Positions 1 to 7,985 of a stretch of 31,098 nt of DNA are shown here, one piece after another. The notes under the pieces are model-generated. The model was not told the DNA's origin. It made no database searches and was given only the letters and a program-made list of their open reading frames with translations. Numbering within the stretch: position 1 is the first letter of the stretch; each line of letters begins with the position of its first letter. Made by a program: the position numbers and the translations under genes. Origin of the DNA: Heterotrichella gracilis (lineage: Eukaryota; Sar; Xanthophyceae; Tribonematales; Xanthonemataceae); the NCBI GenBank assembly GCA_032358255.1, contig JAULBX010028227.1, forward strand, positions 1 through 31,098. The letters are read 5' to 3'.

Positions 1-66
1 TTTCTCATATACCGTATGTATACCGTATATACGGTATATACGGTATGGGGCGTATATACGGTATGC
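1..66. repeat. Palindromic ATACCGTAT/ATACGGTAT array
   Basis: A nine-base unit, ATACCGTAT or its complement ATACGGTAT, occurs at 9-17, 20-28, 29-37, 38-46 and 56-64. The copies at 20-37 form a perfect 18-base palindrome. The array touches the left edge of the window and may continue beyond it. It could be a transposon end, a cruciform-forming satellite or a microsatellite; nothing here decides. Confidence 0.7.
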
Positions 67-529
67 GCAACCCTAGTTATAACTGACGGTCTGATCCCGA
101 TCCAATTTAGACGCCACTGACTTGAAATTGCGGTGAAGTGATGAAACAGACCGGATGTGTAAGAGCAACAGAGATACACTGATGTCAAGGAAAACAAATA
201 GACCGTGTTGCTTGTCTATTGTGTTGTGTGAACCAGGTGCTGTGCACAACCTCCCTCGAATTTCATGCATGCCGCTATGATGTGTTTGGCAGGCTTTGAA
301 AGGTATACCCATCTGAACCCTGACATGACCTTCACAGCCCCATGATCTGCATCGAACAGTCAACATGCGGCAACTTCTTAAATCAATTGGCTAATATGAC
401 CAAGATGGCATTTTGTTTTTGGCTGGGCTCAGTGTGCTACATGCCCAAGTAAGCACGTACTCGATGATTTATGGGCCTTGATTTGTCATAGTACTTCCAA
501 AAACAGCAACAGCAGTTGCACCCATGCAG

Positions 530-715
530 GCTGAGCGCGCTGAGCGGGAGCGGCAAGAAGAAGAGGTGTTTCGCCAGATACTGCTAAATAAGCTGGCAGA
601 AGATGACAAGCTGGAACAGTTGAACGCACAGCGCCGCAGGATGAAGCAGGTGGAGCACATGCGGGAGGTTGAGCGACTGATTGCCCTCAAGCGGGCAATG
701 TTTGAGGAGCTGCGG
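530..715 (+). CDS. MNS1: MNS1 internal exon (penultimate recognisable exon)
   Basis: Sixty-two codons in phase 0, read from the acceptor CAG at 527-529 to the donor GTAAG at 716. The peptide is a charged coiled coil (AERAERERQEEEVFRQILLN, then KLAEDDKLEQLNAQRRRMKQ, then VEHMREVERLIALKR). The segment KxAEDDxxEQxNAQxRRMKQxEHxRxVExLI is the signature I remember from the C-terminal third of meiosis-specific nuclear structural protein 1. MNS1 is a long coiled-coil protein of the lumen of axonemal doublet microtubules, needed for stable motile cilia and sperm flagella. The in-frame ATG at 524 lies in the intron side of the acceptor and is not used as a start here. Earlier exons must lie left of the window. 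Confidence 0.88.
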
Positions 716-979
716 GTAAGATTTTGGTTGGAATTTGCAGGGATGGACTATCCACCAAGAACGGCAAGTACAGGAAAACCTTCCGCTCACAACAAGGAGT
801 CCGTCCTTGACACTGTCTAGGCATTACACGAATATGCTGCACGTGATGTACCAAAAATATGTTTACTGGGTTCTTGCTAAACGTATTCTTTGAAGTGCAG
901 TGCTGCACATGCTCTCACTCAAAGCAGTATAGCGTCGGCGCTTCCCTGGGATTTAAAACTATGCAACAATATCCTGCAG

Positions 980-1135
980 GCTGAAGAGCTCCAGATGCAA
1001 GCCATGGCCCTCGAGGACGCCCAGCGTTGCAGTAGTTTGGTTGATGCGGAGCGTCTTCGCATGCTGCGCAATGCACGCCACCTCCATGCATACTTGCCAA
1101 AGGGTGTATTAAAGTACTCTGATGACTTGCGGTAA
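980..1135 (+). CDS. MNS1: MNS1 C-terminal exon
   Basis: Follows a 264-bp GT-AG intron (716-979, acceptor CTGCAG) in the same phase, giving 51 codons and TAA at 1133-1135. The peptide continues the helix (AEELQMQAMALEDAQ, VDAERLRMLRNARHLHAYLP) and contains LPKGVL, which matches the conserved LPKGV motif near the MNS1 C-terminus (family knowledge). In the family a short acidic tail usually follows LPKGV. Here the frame stops after KYSDDLR, so the protein is either shortened or the stop lies just past a donor (GTAATC at 1132) that joins another exon. I could not identify such an exon. The gene points towards DNAI2, which converges on it from the right. Confidence 0.85.
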   Translation, partial: AEELQMQAMALEDAQRCSSLVDAERLRMLRNARHLHAYLPKGVLKYSDDLR

Positions 1136-1519
1136 TCTGACGATTCCAGCTCTGGGGATCCTCACAAAATGTCCAAGCACCATGCAATACATGTACGATT
1201 ACGCTTTTTTGGTTAGTGGCTCCAACAGGCTTGATGACCAAACACAATCATGGATCTGCACCAATGCATGATATCTGCCGCTATTGTTTTACAGGAAGCA
1301 GTAGAAAAAAGGTTTTCAGACCCTATGCCATTTTGTTTTCAAACTGCCGCCGGGGACATCCACCCACCCAACTCACAAAATGCGGCAAAGTAGGTGGCAA
1401 AATGACCTTCGCAGCCTCTTGATTCCAAGACCAAGACAGTTGATGATTGCAGAAATATTATGGAAAAAAGGAGTAAAGGATTACCCATATGTAAAGTAAT
1501 AATATTATAATCATCCTTA
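1136..1519. other. Start of the MNS1-DNAI2 intergenic gap
   Basis: No coding match, RNA gene or clear repeat is visible here. It probably holds the MNS1 3' UTR. An AT-rich patch lies at about 1480-1515, just before LINE homology begins. Confidence 0.5.
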
Positions 1520-1906
1520 TCGCAACTTACACATAACACACGCCCCAGACTCCAGGATCTGGATGGGGTGCAAATCACTGGTCTCCTGTATGCGGATGAC
1601 ATTGCCATCCTCTCACGCGCACCCATTGGACTGCAATCATCGCTTGACATGCTCCATGCCTTTTGGGACAGGCAAGGTCCAACAGTGAACTTGAAAAAAA
1701 CAGGTGTTGAGGTTTAATGATTGCATTCCATCTAGCAACTTACATGGCTAGTGAACAGTTTCAGTACATGAGCACCCAGCTAGATAAGTAGAACAATACT
1801 GCTATTCAAGCATCGTTTTCCATGGAAGGAAGGCTTTTAGGCCGCCGTAGAAGTATTAGCTGTGGCTGCTAGAAAAGCCATGTTTGGTATGATGCGCAGA
1901 CGTGCA
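1520..1906 (+). mobile_element. LINE family 1, truncated reverse-transcriptase fragment
   Basis: Base-by-base similar to 8960-9345 of the longer copy at 8585-10505. It includes the polymerase motif YADDIAILSRAPIGLQSS (from about 1590) and the downstream NLKKT, YMASEQFQYM and AARKAMFGMMRRR segments. Small deletions and frameshifts break the frame, so it cannot make a protein. Homology stops sharply at 1906/1907 after CGTGCA, where family 3 sequence begins. That junction suggests a later insertion or rearrangement. Confidence 0.85.
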
Positions 1907-2859
1907 CACCAACTTCACTGCCTCCACACAACATCTCGGACCGAGACCCCCACAGCAGCGCACCCACAGGCCCCACAGCCGCTCATGACAACAAGAGACA
2001 AAAACGATACCTCCACATACACATAATGAATGCAGTTATCACTCAGCACATGCGGTCCTCTGTTCCCAATGCCGATGTCCACGACCTGTGCCTAGACGCC
2101 CACACACATGACAGTGCAATGGAATGCCCAGATGCAGACATGGTAGAAATCATAGAACAAATCATAACCTCCTTTGCAAGCAAAACGGATAAATTAAAGC
2201 AATCTTAAGCAATTTTTCTCAGAAAATAGCAGTAGCGCAGCAGCAGTAATGCCCCACATGTATGGACACAAGGACCTTTTCACCTCAGTAATAGCCATGG
2301 CTGCAGCAAAACAACAAGCGCAACAACAAATTTCACATACAGAGACTATATTTGGTTGAATGGCAGCCAACCATCATTGAAGGGTGGGCGATCAAATACC
2401 ATGAAGCAGGTGCGTACCATCCCCAATCCATTACGCCACTTACAGAGCTGCCCTGCTCCAAGATCACGAGGATGACATGGCCCATCCAGCGCACACGGCA
2501 AGCAACCTGACGCACATCTCACCAACCTTGAAAGACAAGGCATCTACAATACGATTCAGGACTGGACGTCCACCCTAGGACACGAGCTGCGCAAATACTG
2601 AAGGTTATCATCAATCCGGTCAATTCACATGTGGACATTGCAGCCGGAGGCAAATATCAAATAGAAACTCGACAGGCCATGGCACAACAAGACGCTGATC
2701 CATGCCCAACCACCAGGGAACTAGCATGCGTCTATGATCCACAAGGAAATGTGTAGGATCACTGAATGTGGATCCCCTACACGTTCTCCACAACCAGTAC
2801 CAACATGTTGCAAACAATCACCCTGATATACAGGAAAGCCATGAAACGCAGGGCTTTGA

Positions 2860-3534
2860 GGAAGGAATTTACAAGCTTTTGAAAAGATACTATTTGTGAC
2901 AAGCGGATATAAACTGCATGTCACAGGCAAAACAGTGAAAAAGCACTGGGCAGTACCACCCTCAGTGATGACCAGCCTTCAAAAACACTTGAAGATTATC
3001 GAAAAGCGATTTGCAAGCCCACTGAATTTCAACCCCCAACATGGCCAGTATTGGAAGGCCTTTGTACAAGACCAAGTGTTTGCAGCAAATTACAACGCAT
3101 TCAACAACCAATGGACAGGGTTCAGGGAAGCCAATCCGGAGTATGGTGCACCAGACATGGAAAAAGCTGTAAAATGGGCAGTTTTCTCAGCATGCTGCAA
3201 CACAGGATGCCCATTCACACTGCTTGTTCTACCAGCATGGTACAAGCCATCAAAACCATCCTACTTTAAATGGAACAATTCCAACCCACAAGCCGCACGC
3301 ATATTGTTACGTCTTTCGCGCACAGCATTTTACTTTTGCACCCCGGATGCGTGAAACGGTAACGGCACGCTAGCTGGACATCCAAAATGGGACATAAATG
3401 TTACTGGCATACGGAATCCACAAGGCTTTCAGGTCATGCAACTACAGGTCAGCACAGTGAACTTCATCCATTACCTCAACACAGCCTTGGCCACGGTGTG
3501 CACCACTTTAGCAACACTACAATTAGATACATAA
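2860..3534 (+). pseudogene. PCIF1-like adenosine N6-methyltransferase-like domain of a retroelement
   Basis: One frame stays open from about 2860 to TGA at 3352-3354 and resumes in the same frame to about 3534, so a single nonsense codon separates the two parts. Landmarks in order are KHWAVPP, FASPLNFNP (about 3011-3036), FAANYNAF, ANPEYGAPDMEKAV (ANPEY at 3130-3144), LLVLPAW (3220-3240), LSRTAFYFCTPD, then HPKWDINVTG after the stop. The order ASPLN, ANP-x-aromatic, hydrophobic strand ending in P-x-W follows PCIF1/CAPAM, whose catalytic motif is NPPF. Here the motif reads NPEY, keeping Asn, Pro and an aromatic but not the second Pro. Activity cannot be assumed. A phage-type Dam fold is the next-best reading. 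TGG (Trp) to TGA is the likely lesion. Confidence 0.6.
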
Positions 3535-3783
3535 AGAAAATAGCTCCAAGCCTCTATAGGCACGTGCAGCCAAACACTAAACCTAGATGGCAACCATGAT
3601 GTCACTACTCAAGCAAGGGAACCTCGCCTACGGCATCATCCTACGCATGCGGGGCAAATTCCGAAAAGCCCAATTGGTTGCAACCGGAACACATCCGATC
3701 AAATGTATACATTTATTTACTCACATGGCCCCATAAAAACTAGACAGCAGTTTACACAACGCTCTCCTCTTTAATGTAATTGG

Positions 3784-4266
3784 GCTGACTGGATTTACAC
3801 AGATGGCAGCAATCAAGACCTGACTGATCCAACAACAGGACAAGAGATTGAGACAACACTTGGAGCTGGAATTTACATACCCCCCAAAGAACATACATTG
3901 GACCCTGAACTAGGCGAAACTTACACAATTGACCCCACTGGGCAAGGACTCACAGACACAACCAACATAGCAGAACTAGTGGCAATATCCAAGGCTATCG
4001 AACTGATGCTAGGCAGATGCACTCCCACAGACAGTGCTTGCAGCATCTATCAAATCTGCAAACAACTACTCCACCCAAGACTCCTACGTATGCACAAACA
4101 CCAACCTTTGCTGGCTGCAGTCATTGACAGCCTGCGCCAGCTGGAAAACTCCAAAAGCATCAGAATTATCACGGTCAAAGCACACTCAGGAATTGTGGGG
4201 TAATTGGCATGCTGATGCAGCAGCCAAACATGCCGCCCAAAATAAGGAAACAGTGCACTGTTATTA
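3784..4266 (+). pseudogene. Ribonuclease H domain of the family 3 retroelement
   Basis: Reads ADWIYTDGSNQ, GAGIYIPP, DTTNIAELVAISKAIEL, PTDSACSIYQICKQLL and IRIITVKAHSGIVG. All four catalytic acidic positions of an RNase H can be assigned: Asp in YTDGS, Glu in IAELV, Asp in TDS, and Asp in WHADAAAKHAA. The last stretch is in another frame because of a one-base shift near 4201, where TAA interrupts IVG-N. In LINE-type elements this enzyme removes the RNA strand after target-primed reverse transcription. The copy is broken by the shift. It follows the methyltransferase-like domain after about 250 bp with no polymerase between. Confidence 0.8.
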
Positions 4267-4270
4267 GCAT

Positions 4271-6960
4271 GCAAATTACAGCTAGAGACTATGCTCACAC
4301 ACCATGACGGAACATGCATCGATTCCAGCGATGACTGCCACGGGGACGCAATACTCAAGAAACCGTCAATCAGGATTTCGCGGGGTAGCCAAAAAATGTC
4401 GGTCTTATAGGTTGCCGCAGGCCACCGCCGGGGCCAAATAGGGTGCCGCAGGCAACCTCGGATATGTTCCATTTTTTACAGGATCGTAATTACCCAGTGG
4501 GCATTGGGGACAGGCAAGCAATGCATCTATTGCCTGCCCACCGATGGTGTTCAACAATATTCCTCAAGTGGCTAAAGGCTTGTTAAATGTCCACGCAATA
4601 TTCTTGCGGGGAGACAAGGAGCAGAAACGTTTTAAGTAGTTGCTCAAAAAACAATCAGCCCATTGGGATAAAACCTACGCCATGTATTGCTAAGCACAAT
4701 CTAAAGACAGTTCCTGGGTGGCAAAGAACACTTTTTTTGTGAAGAAAAGCCCCAACTCTTGTGGCTATACTTTGAACATTATAGAGTTTCACAAGTCAAA
4801 TAAACATGCCCACTTTTAACTACAGACCCATTTATCCCTTTATATATGTATATATTGAGCAGTGGAATGTGCTATGCTGGCCTCATCCTCCTCGCAATAG
4901 CAGCCTTGGCACTTACGCTCTTTGCGGTTGCAATGCACATCCCCCTGCCTCCCTGTGTGATAGTGCCGCTGCTGTTTGTCAGGATACTACTAGTCTAGAC
5001 TTCAAAACCTGGTCAGTATACTTCAACCAGGCCCCCAGTCAAAAGCGGGCATTAAAGTCCCCAACAATCTCTCCTTGCTTGACAGTGCTTTTGTAACCAT
5101 GCCCAGCTACCTCACTGCTTGCAACAACTTCCTTGGACTCCTGCCAGTAGACATCTGCTCCTGCACCAGCCTCGATGCACCCATGCCATGTTTTTGAAAC
5201 AAACCCATGCCCATGCCCAGCTGACCGCTTGTGTTCCAATAAGAGTCAACAAAGTCGTATTACAAGCTGCATCTCGACGGTCGTACAGTAAGTGGAGTCG
5301 AGTATGGCGTGCATCTGTGCTGGCCAATGTGACCTGAGGCACAGCTCGGCGCAGGCATATGCACGCGCCCAATGACGCACACCACCCACAGGCGCATCAT
5401 AGAAGGCAACCACCCACGTCAAGTGCACGCCGTATGCAGGCATTATGCTGTTGGGTTGTGCGTTGCTAAATTAAAATAGATTGGAAGCGTGTTTCGGGTC
5501 TTCATACCCCGATGACCGCAGCGATTTTGGGCAGAATGTCCCTAAAATTTTACCGTTCGCCCGATTGAATGTAATCAATCCCCAGCTGTGTAATCAACGC
5601 ACGGCAGTCCCCAGCTGCGTATTTGTTCGTTTTGCTCTTTTTTTGGCTGATCGATGGCCACTTACAGTCTCAAAGTGAAACGGAAGTACTTGCTATGACC
5701 TTCAAACGTCTGCATCTATCCAGATTGTAGCGTCTCGCGACACTGGGGTTGCGCAACATATGCATGCATGCAAGCGTTGCCGTAGTGCTTGAAGTGCACG
5801 ACAAGTGCAACCGATACAGCAAACTGTTTGTATTGCTTACCGAAGACCTGACCGTGGTCGTGGTTATGGTTGCGGTCGTAAAGTACAGCGGGTAGGGCAA
5901 ACTCGGAGCAGGAAACAGCCACCAAGTGGTAGTAGGTCCCCATAAATAAGCACGTATTTTCGTGACAAGCTGAGTTGAGGTGGCGAAGAGTACTTATGTT
6001 TGTTGTATTGAGGTGGCACCCCAAAATACATCAGCATGCACTGTGCATCTGCTGAGTTCAGCTTGGTTGTCCAGATGGGTGCAAGTGCTATGTTCACCCA
6101 GCTCAAAGCTAATATTAGTGTTATAAAGGGGCCTGGTTTGGGTGATGTGCAAAAGCCACCCAGTCCCCAATAGTCCATTTTCAATAGCTTGGCCCTCCTA
6201 GTTCACCTGGACAACAAGCTCTTTAAGGAGGAGTGGGGTTGCAGTTGGCTTCGTGTTTTATGGTATTATACGCCCAGGTACTGACACTCCGAGCCTCTCG
6301 TAGAAAGCCAAATCCATATTGCTGAGCTCTTGGTTCACTGTGACCTGACTCAGGGCTTGAGAACATGCTATTATTTCGTTCCAAACGAGGCCGGGGCTCG
6401 TTGGGGGCGATGTGGGGCTTCTTTGGGCTGGTTTGAGCTATATTGGGCTGTTTTTGGCCCATTTTGGCTGTTTTGCATTACATTCAAAATTAAATATGGC
6501 CCTTTTCCGCTCAGGGGGCAATGGTTGGCTCAGTTCTAGAAAATCAAGTTGAGTGTGCTGATTCCAAATATGTTTTCAAAAGTGTTGCCCTCGGAGTGGA
6601 AGGGGAGTTTTTAACATGGTTTTGCCCCCCCCCTAAAACGGGCCCGAGTGTCACTACCTAGATTATACGCGGTTGTGTATGGCCGTACTGTATTAAGTGG
6701 CGTGGTTCTTGTTATTGCCCAGATACAGATATGCATACCTTCTGGGGCTTTTGCCCAGATACACCATATGCGCACCCAGGTTATAGCTCCCAGTTAAAAA
6801 GCATCAATAATACTAATGCACATGGTGGGAGGTGCATACCATGGGTGAATGGAACGGGCTCTCGAAAGTTCCATCAGATGACGTGGACGCTACGTAAAGG
6901 GTTACGCGAGGGCTTCGTAATCTGCCTGGTACTTTCGAGCACGGTTCATGCTCGGCGTGC
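4271..6960. other. Gene-poor stretch of the intergenic gap
   Basis: No exon of either flanking gene was found. GCCGCAGGC-type words recur at about 4405-4460. An imperfect T-G-G-G-C-T periodicity at about 6395-6475 spells a spurious proline-rich peptide on the - strand. A roughly 25-base direct repeat beginning TTGCCCAGATACA starts at 6715 and again at 6751. About 4860-4990 could encode a hydrophobic peptide, but nothing supports it as a gene. Confidence 0.5.
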
Positions 6961-6970
6961 TGAGCAATGT

Positions 6971-6996
6971 CCGCCATGCATGTACATGCATGGCGG
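6971..6996. repeat. Perfect 26-base palindrome
   Basis: Positions 6971-6996 equal their own reverse complement: arms start CCGCCATGCATG and the centre is TGTACA. It would extrude as a cruciform or fold as a 13-bp stem if transcribed. It opens a cluster of hairpins that continues to 7263. Confidence 0.9.
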
Positions 6997-7046
6997 TGGA
7001 CGACGGACGTTCGCGCCCTGTCGGCCACCCACCCTGTCCGCCACAC

Positions 7047-7071
7047 ACCGGCCTCGCGAAGCGAGACCGGT
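7047..7071. repeat. Hairpin with GAA loop
   Basis: Arms 7047-7057 and 7061-7071 pair except for one C/A mismatch around the loop GAA (7058-7060). The inner stem is CTCGC-GAA-GCGAG and the outer stem is ACCGG/CCGGT. Confidence 0.85.
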
Positions 7072-7132
7072 CCCCGGCACCCCAGCCTCGGGAAATATAC
7101 ACGCGAATCGTGAGGTGGCAAAACAGTCGAGC

Positions 7133-7147
7133 AGGGGCTTCGCCCCT
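7133..7147. repeat. Hairpin with TTC loop
   Basis: AGGGGC-TTC-GCCCCT: six perfect base pairs around TTC, which is the complement of the GAA loops at 7058 and 7252. Confidence 0.85.
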
Positions 7148-7154
7148 ACGACCA

Positions 7155-7194
7155 GGAGGACTTTAATATATCACGTATATTATTGAAGTCCTCC
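7155..7194. repeat. Long inverted repeat, copy 1 (GGAGGACTT arms)
   Basis: Arms GGAGGACTT (7155-7163) and AAGTCCTCC (7186-7194) enclose an AT-rich core that can also partly pair. A diverged second copy lies at 7387-7442. The two copies bracket about 190 bp that include the hairpin at 7243-7263. Confidence 0.8.
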
Positions 7195-7242
7195 AGCTAC
7201 GACCACCCTCGCCCCAGGCCTGCCCAGTCGAAGCGTAATGTG

Positions 7243-7263
7243 GCGAAGCTGGAACAGCTTCGC
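7243..7263. repeat. Perfect hairpin with GAA loop
   Basis: GCGAAGCTG (7243-7251), loop GAA (7252-7254), CAGCTTCGC (7255-7263): nine perfect pairs. It shows the same architecture as the hairpins at 7047-7071 and 24072-24082. Confidence 0.9.
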
Positions 7264-7386
7264 GCCATGCCCAATTGAATCGTGAGCGGAGCGTCGCCCC
7301 CAGTTCCAACCCTCTGCTGCCCAATGAAACCCTAATTTGACAACGAATGGTAAGAATTTTGTTTTTGGTGTTGGTGGTGCCTGAGC

Positions 7387-7442
7387 AGGAGGACAACAAT
7401 ATATTAACGTATGATATTTTTAAAGTCCTCTAGCCTAAGCTT
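7387..7442. repeat. Long inverted repeat, copy 2
   Basis: Arms GGAGGAC and GTCCTC (7435-7440) surround an AT-rich core. It resembles 7155-7194 but has a longer, more diverged loop. Confidence 0.65.
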
Positions 7443-7934
7443 CGGAAGGGGCCCACCTCGCATGGTCCTCGCCCACACCTGATTTTCACTCCTTCATTTT
7501 CTACCCGTAGGTTCACTCTTATTCACTGTACTTCAAGGACGTTCTTGACCTCTACTTTATAGGACGGCATGGACAGTTTTGATCAACCTTTGATCAGTTC
7601 TATTTCAGCGTGAGCCCTGTATAGTACAGGATAATCCTCCTCCGTCCACTTATCTCTGTTTCAAAAGTACGACCTCTGTATATTGTTCCCATCAGCCAGC
7701 CTACAAAGCCGTGCATGTTCCTTTACTGTAGTTAGTTACATACAGGCCAGCAACACAGTGCTGACAATCAGCAGTCCAACTTGCACAAACTAACACCACT
7801 CAACACTCTCCTGTCATTGCTTGTACCATGTCTGAAACGTGTTTTGCCCTGAAGTATAGTGTAATAACGCCAGCCCATGTGACCCTGGGTGCCTACACAG
7901 TTACATCCTGTTACCAGGAAGTTCAGTTTGCTTA
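7443..7934. other. DNAI2 3' flank
   Basis: No gene is seen. This is expected to hold the DNAI2 3' UTR (- strand). The pentamer TGTAA, used as a polyadenylation signal in green algae, occurs on the - strand at 7905-7901, about 30 bases after the stop codon. It is a candidate only. Confidence 0.4.
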
Positions 7935-7985
7935 TCAGCTCGTCAAATGGGCAGCTTCTGTTATGGCATAGAAATCGCCCTCAAC
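7935..7985 (-). CDS. DNAI2: DNAI2 terminal exon
   Basis: Sixteen codons and TGA, after a 144-bp intron ending TTACAG. The peptide VEGDFYAITEAAHLTS aligns with the family's last conserved patch (LExEFFxxT...). The C-terminus is short, as in green algae, without the long acidic tail of vertebrate DNAI2. Support comes from the phase, the splice site and a weak match. Confidence 0.75.
   Translation of the reverse strand, partial: VEGDFYAITEAAHLTS

Larger units (their letters stand above)
1907..4270 (+). mobile_element. LINE-like family 3 remnant with methyltransferase-like and RNase H domains
   Basis: A decayed element about 2.4 kb long. In order it holds weakly readable N-terminal sequence (about 2026-2860), a PCIF1-like domain (2860-3534), a spacer, and a ribonuclease H domain (3784-4266). 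No reverse-transcriptase YADD box is found between these limits, so the copy is internally deleted or its polymerase lay elsewhere. A fragment of what looks like the missing C-terminus of the same kind of element lies on the - strand at 29575-28776. The right boundary is uncertain; recognisable sequence may run to about 4480. From general knowledge, RNase H together with a restriction-like endonuclease recalls the Dualen/RandI type known in green algae. That placement is inference. Confidence 0.65.

Noticed and set aside
3352..3354. TGA read as tryptophan, implying a changed genetic code
   Set aside because: DNAI2 uses TGA as its stop and other element copies are full of random stops, so a simple nonsense mutation explains it.
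4858..4990. Hydrophobic stretch that could be a membrane protein
   Set aside because: It is one short frame in unassigned DNA without a start, homology or splice context.
6223..6462. Proline-rich - strand frame (QPNIAQ, SPKKPHIAP)
   Set aside because: Explained by the imperfect TGGGCT periodicity of the DNA. It has no start context, splice partner or family.
6731..7186. 151-codon + strand open frame
   Set aside because: It runs through a cluster of perfect hairpins and a direct repeat. The peptide has no recognisable domain, and length alone is not evidence in GC-rich palindromic DNA.
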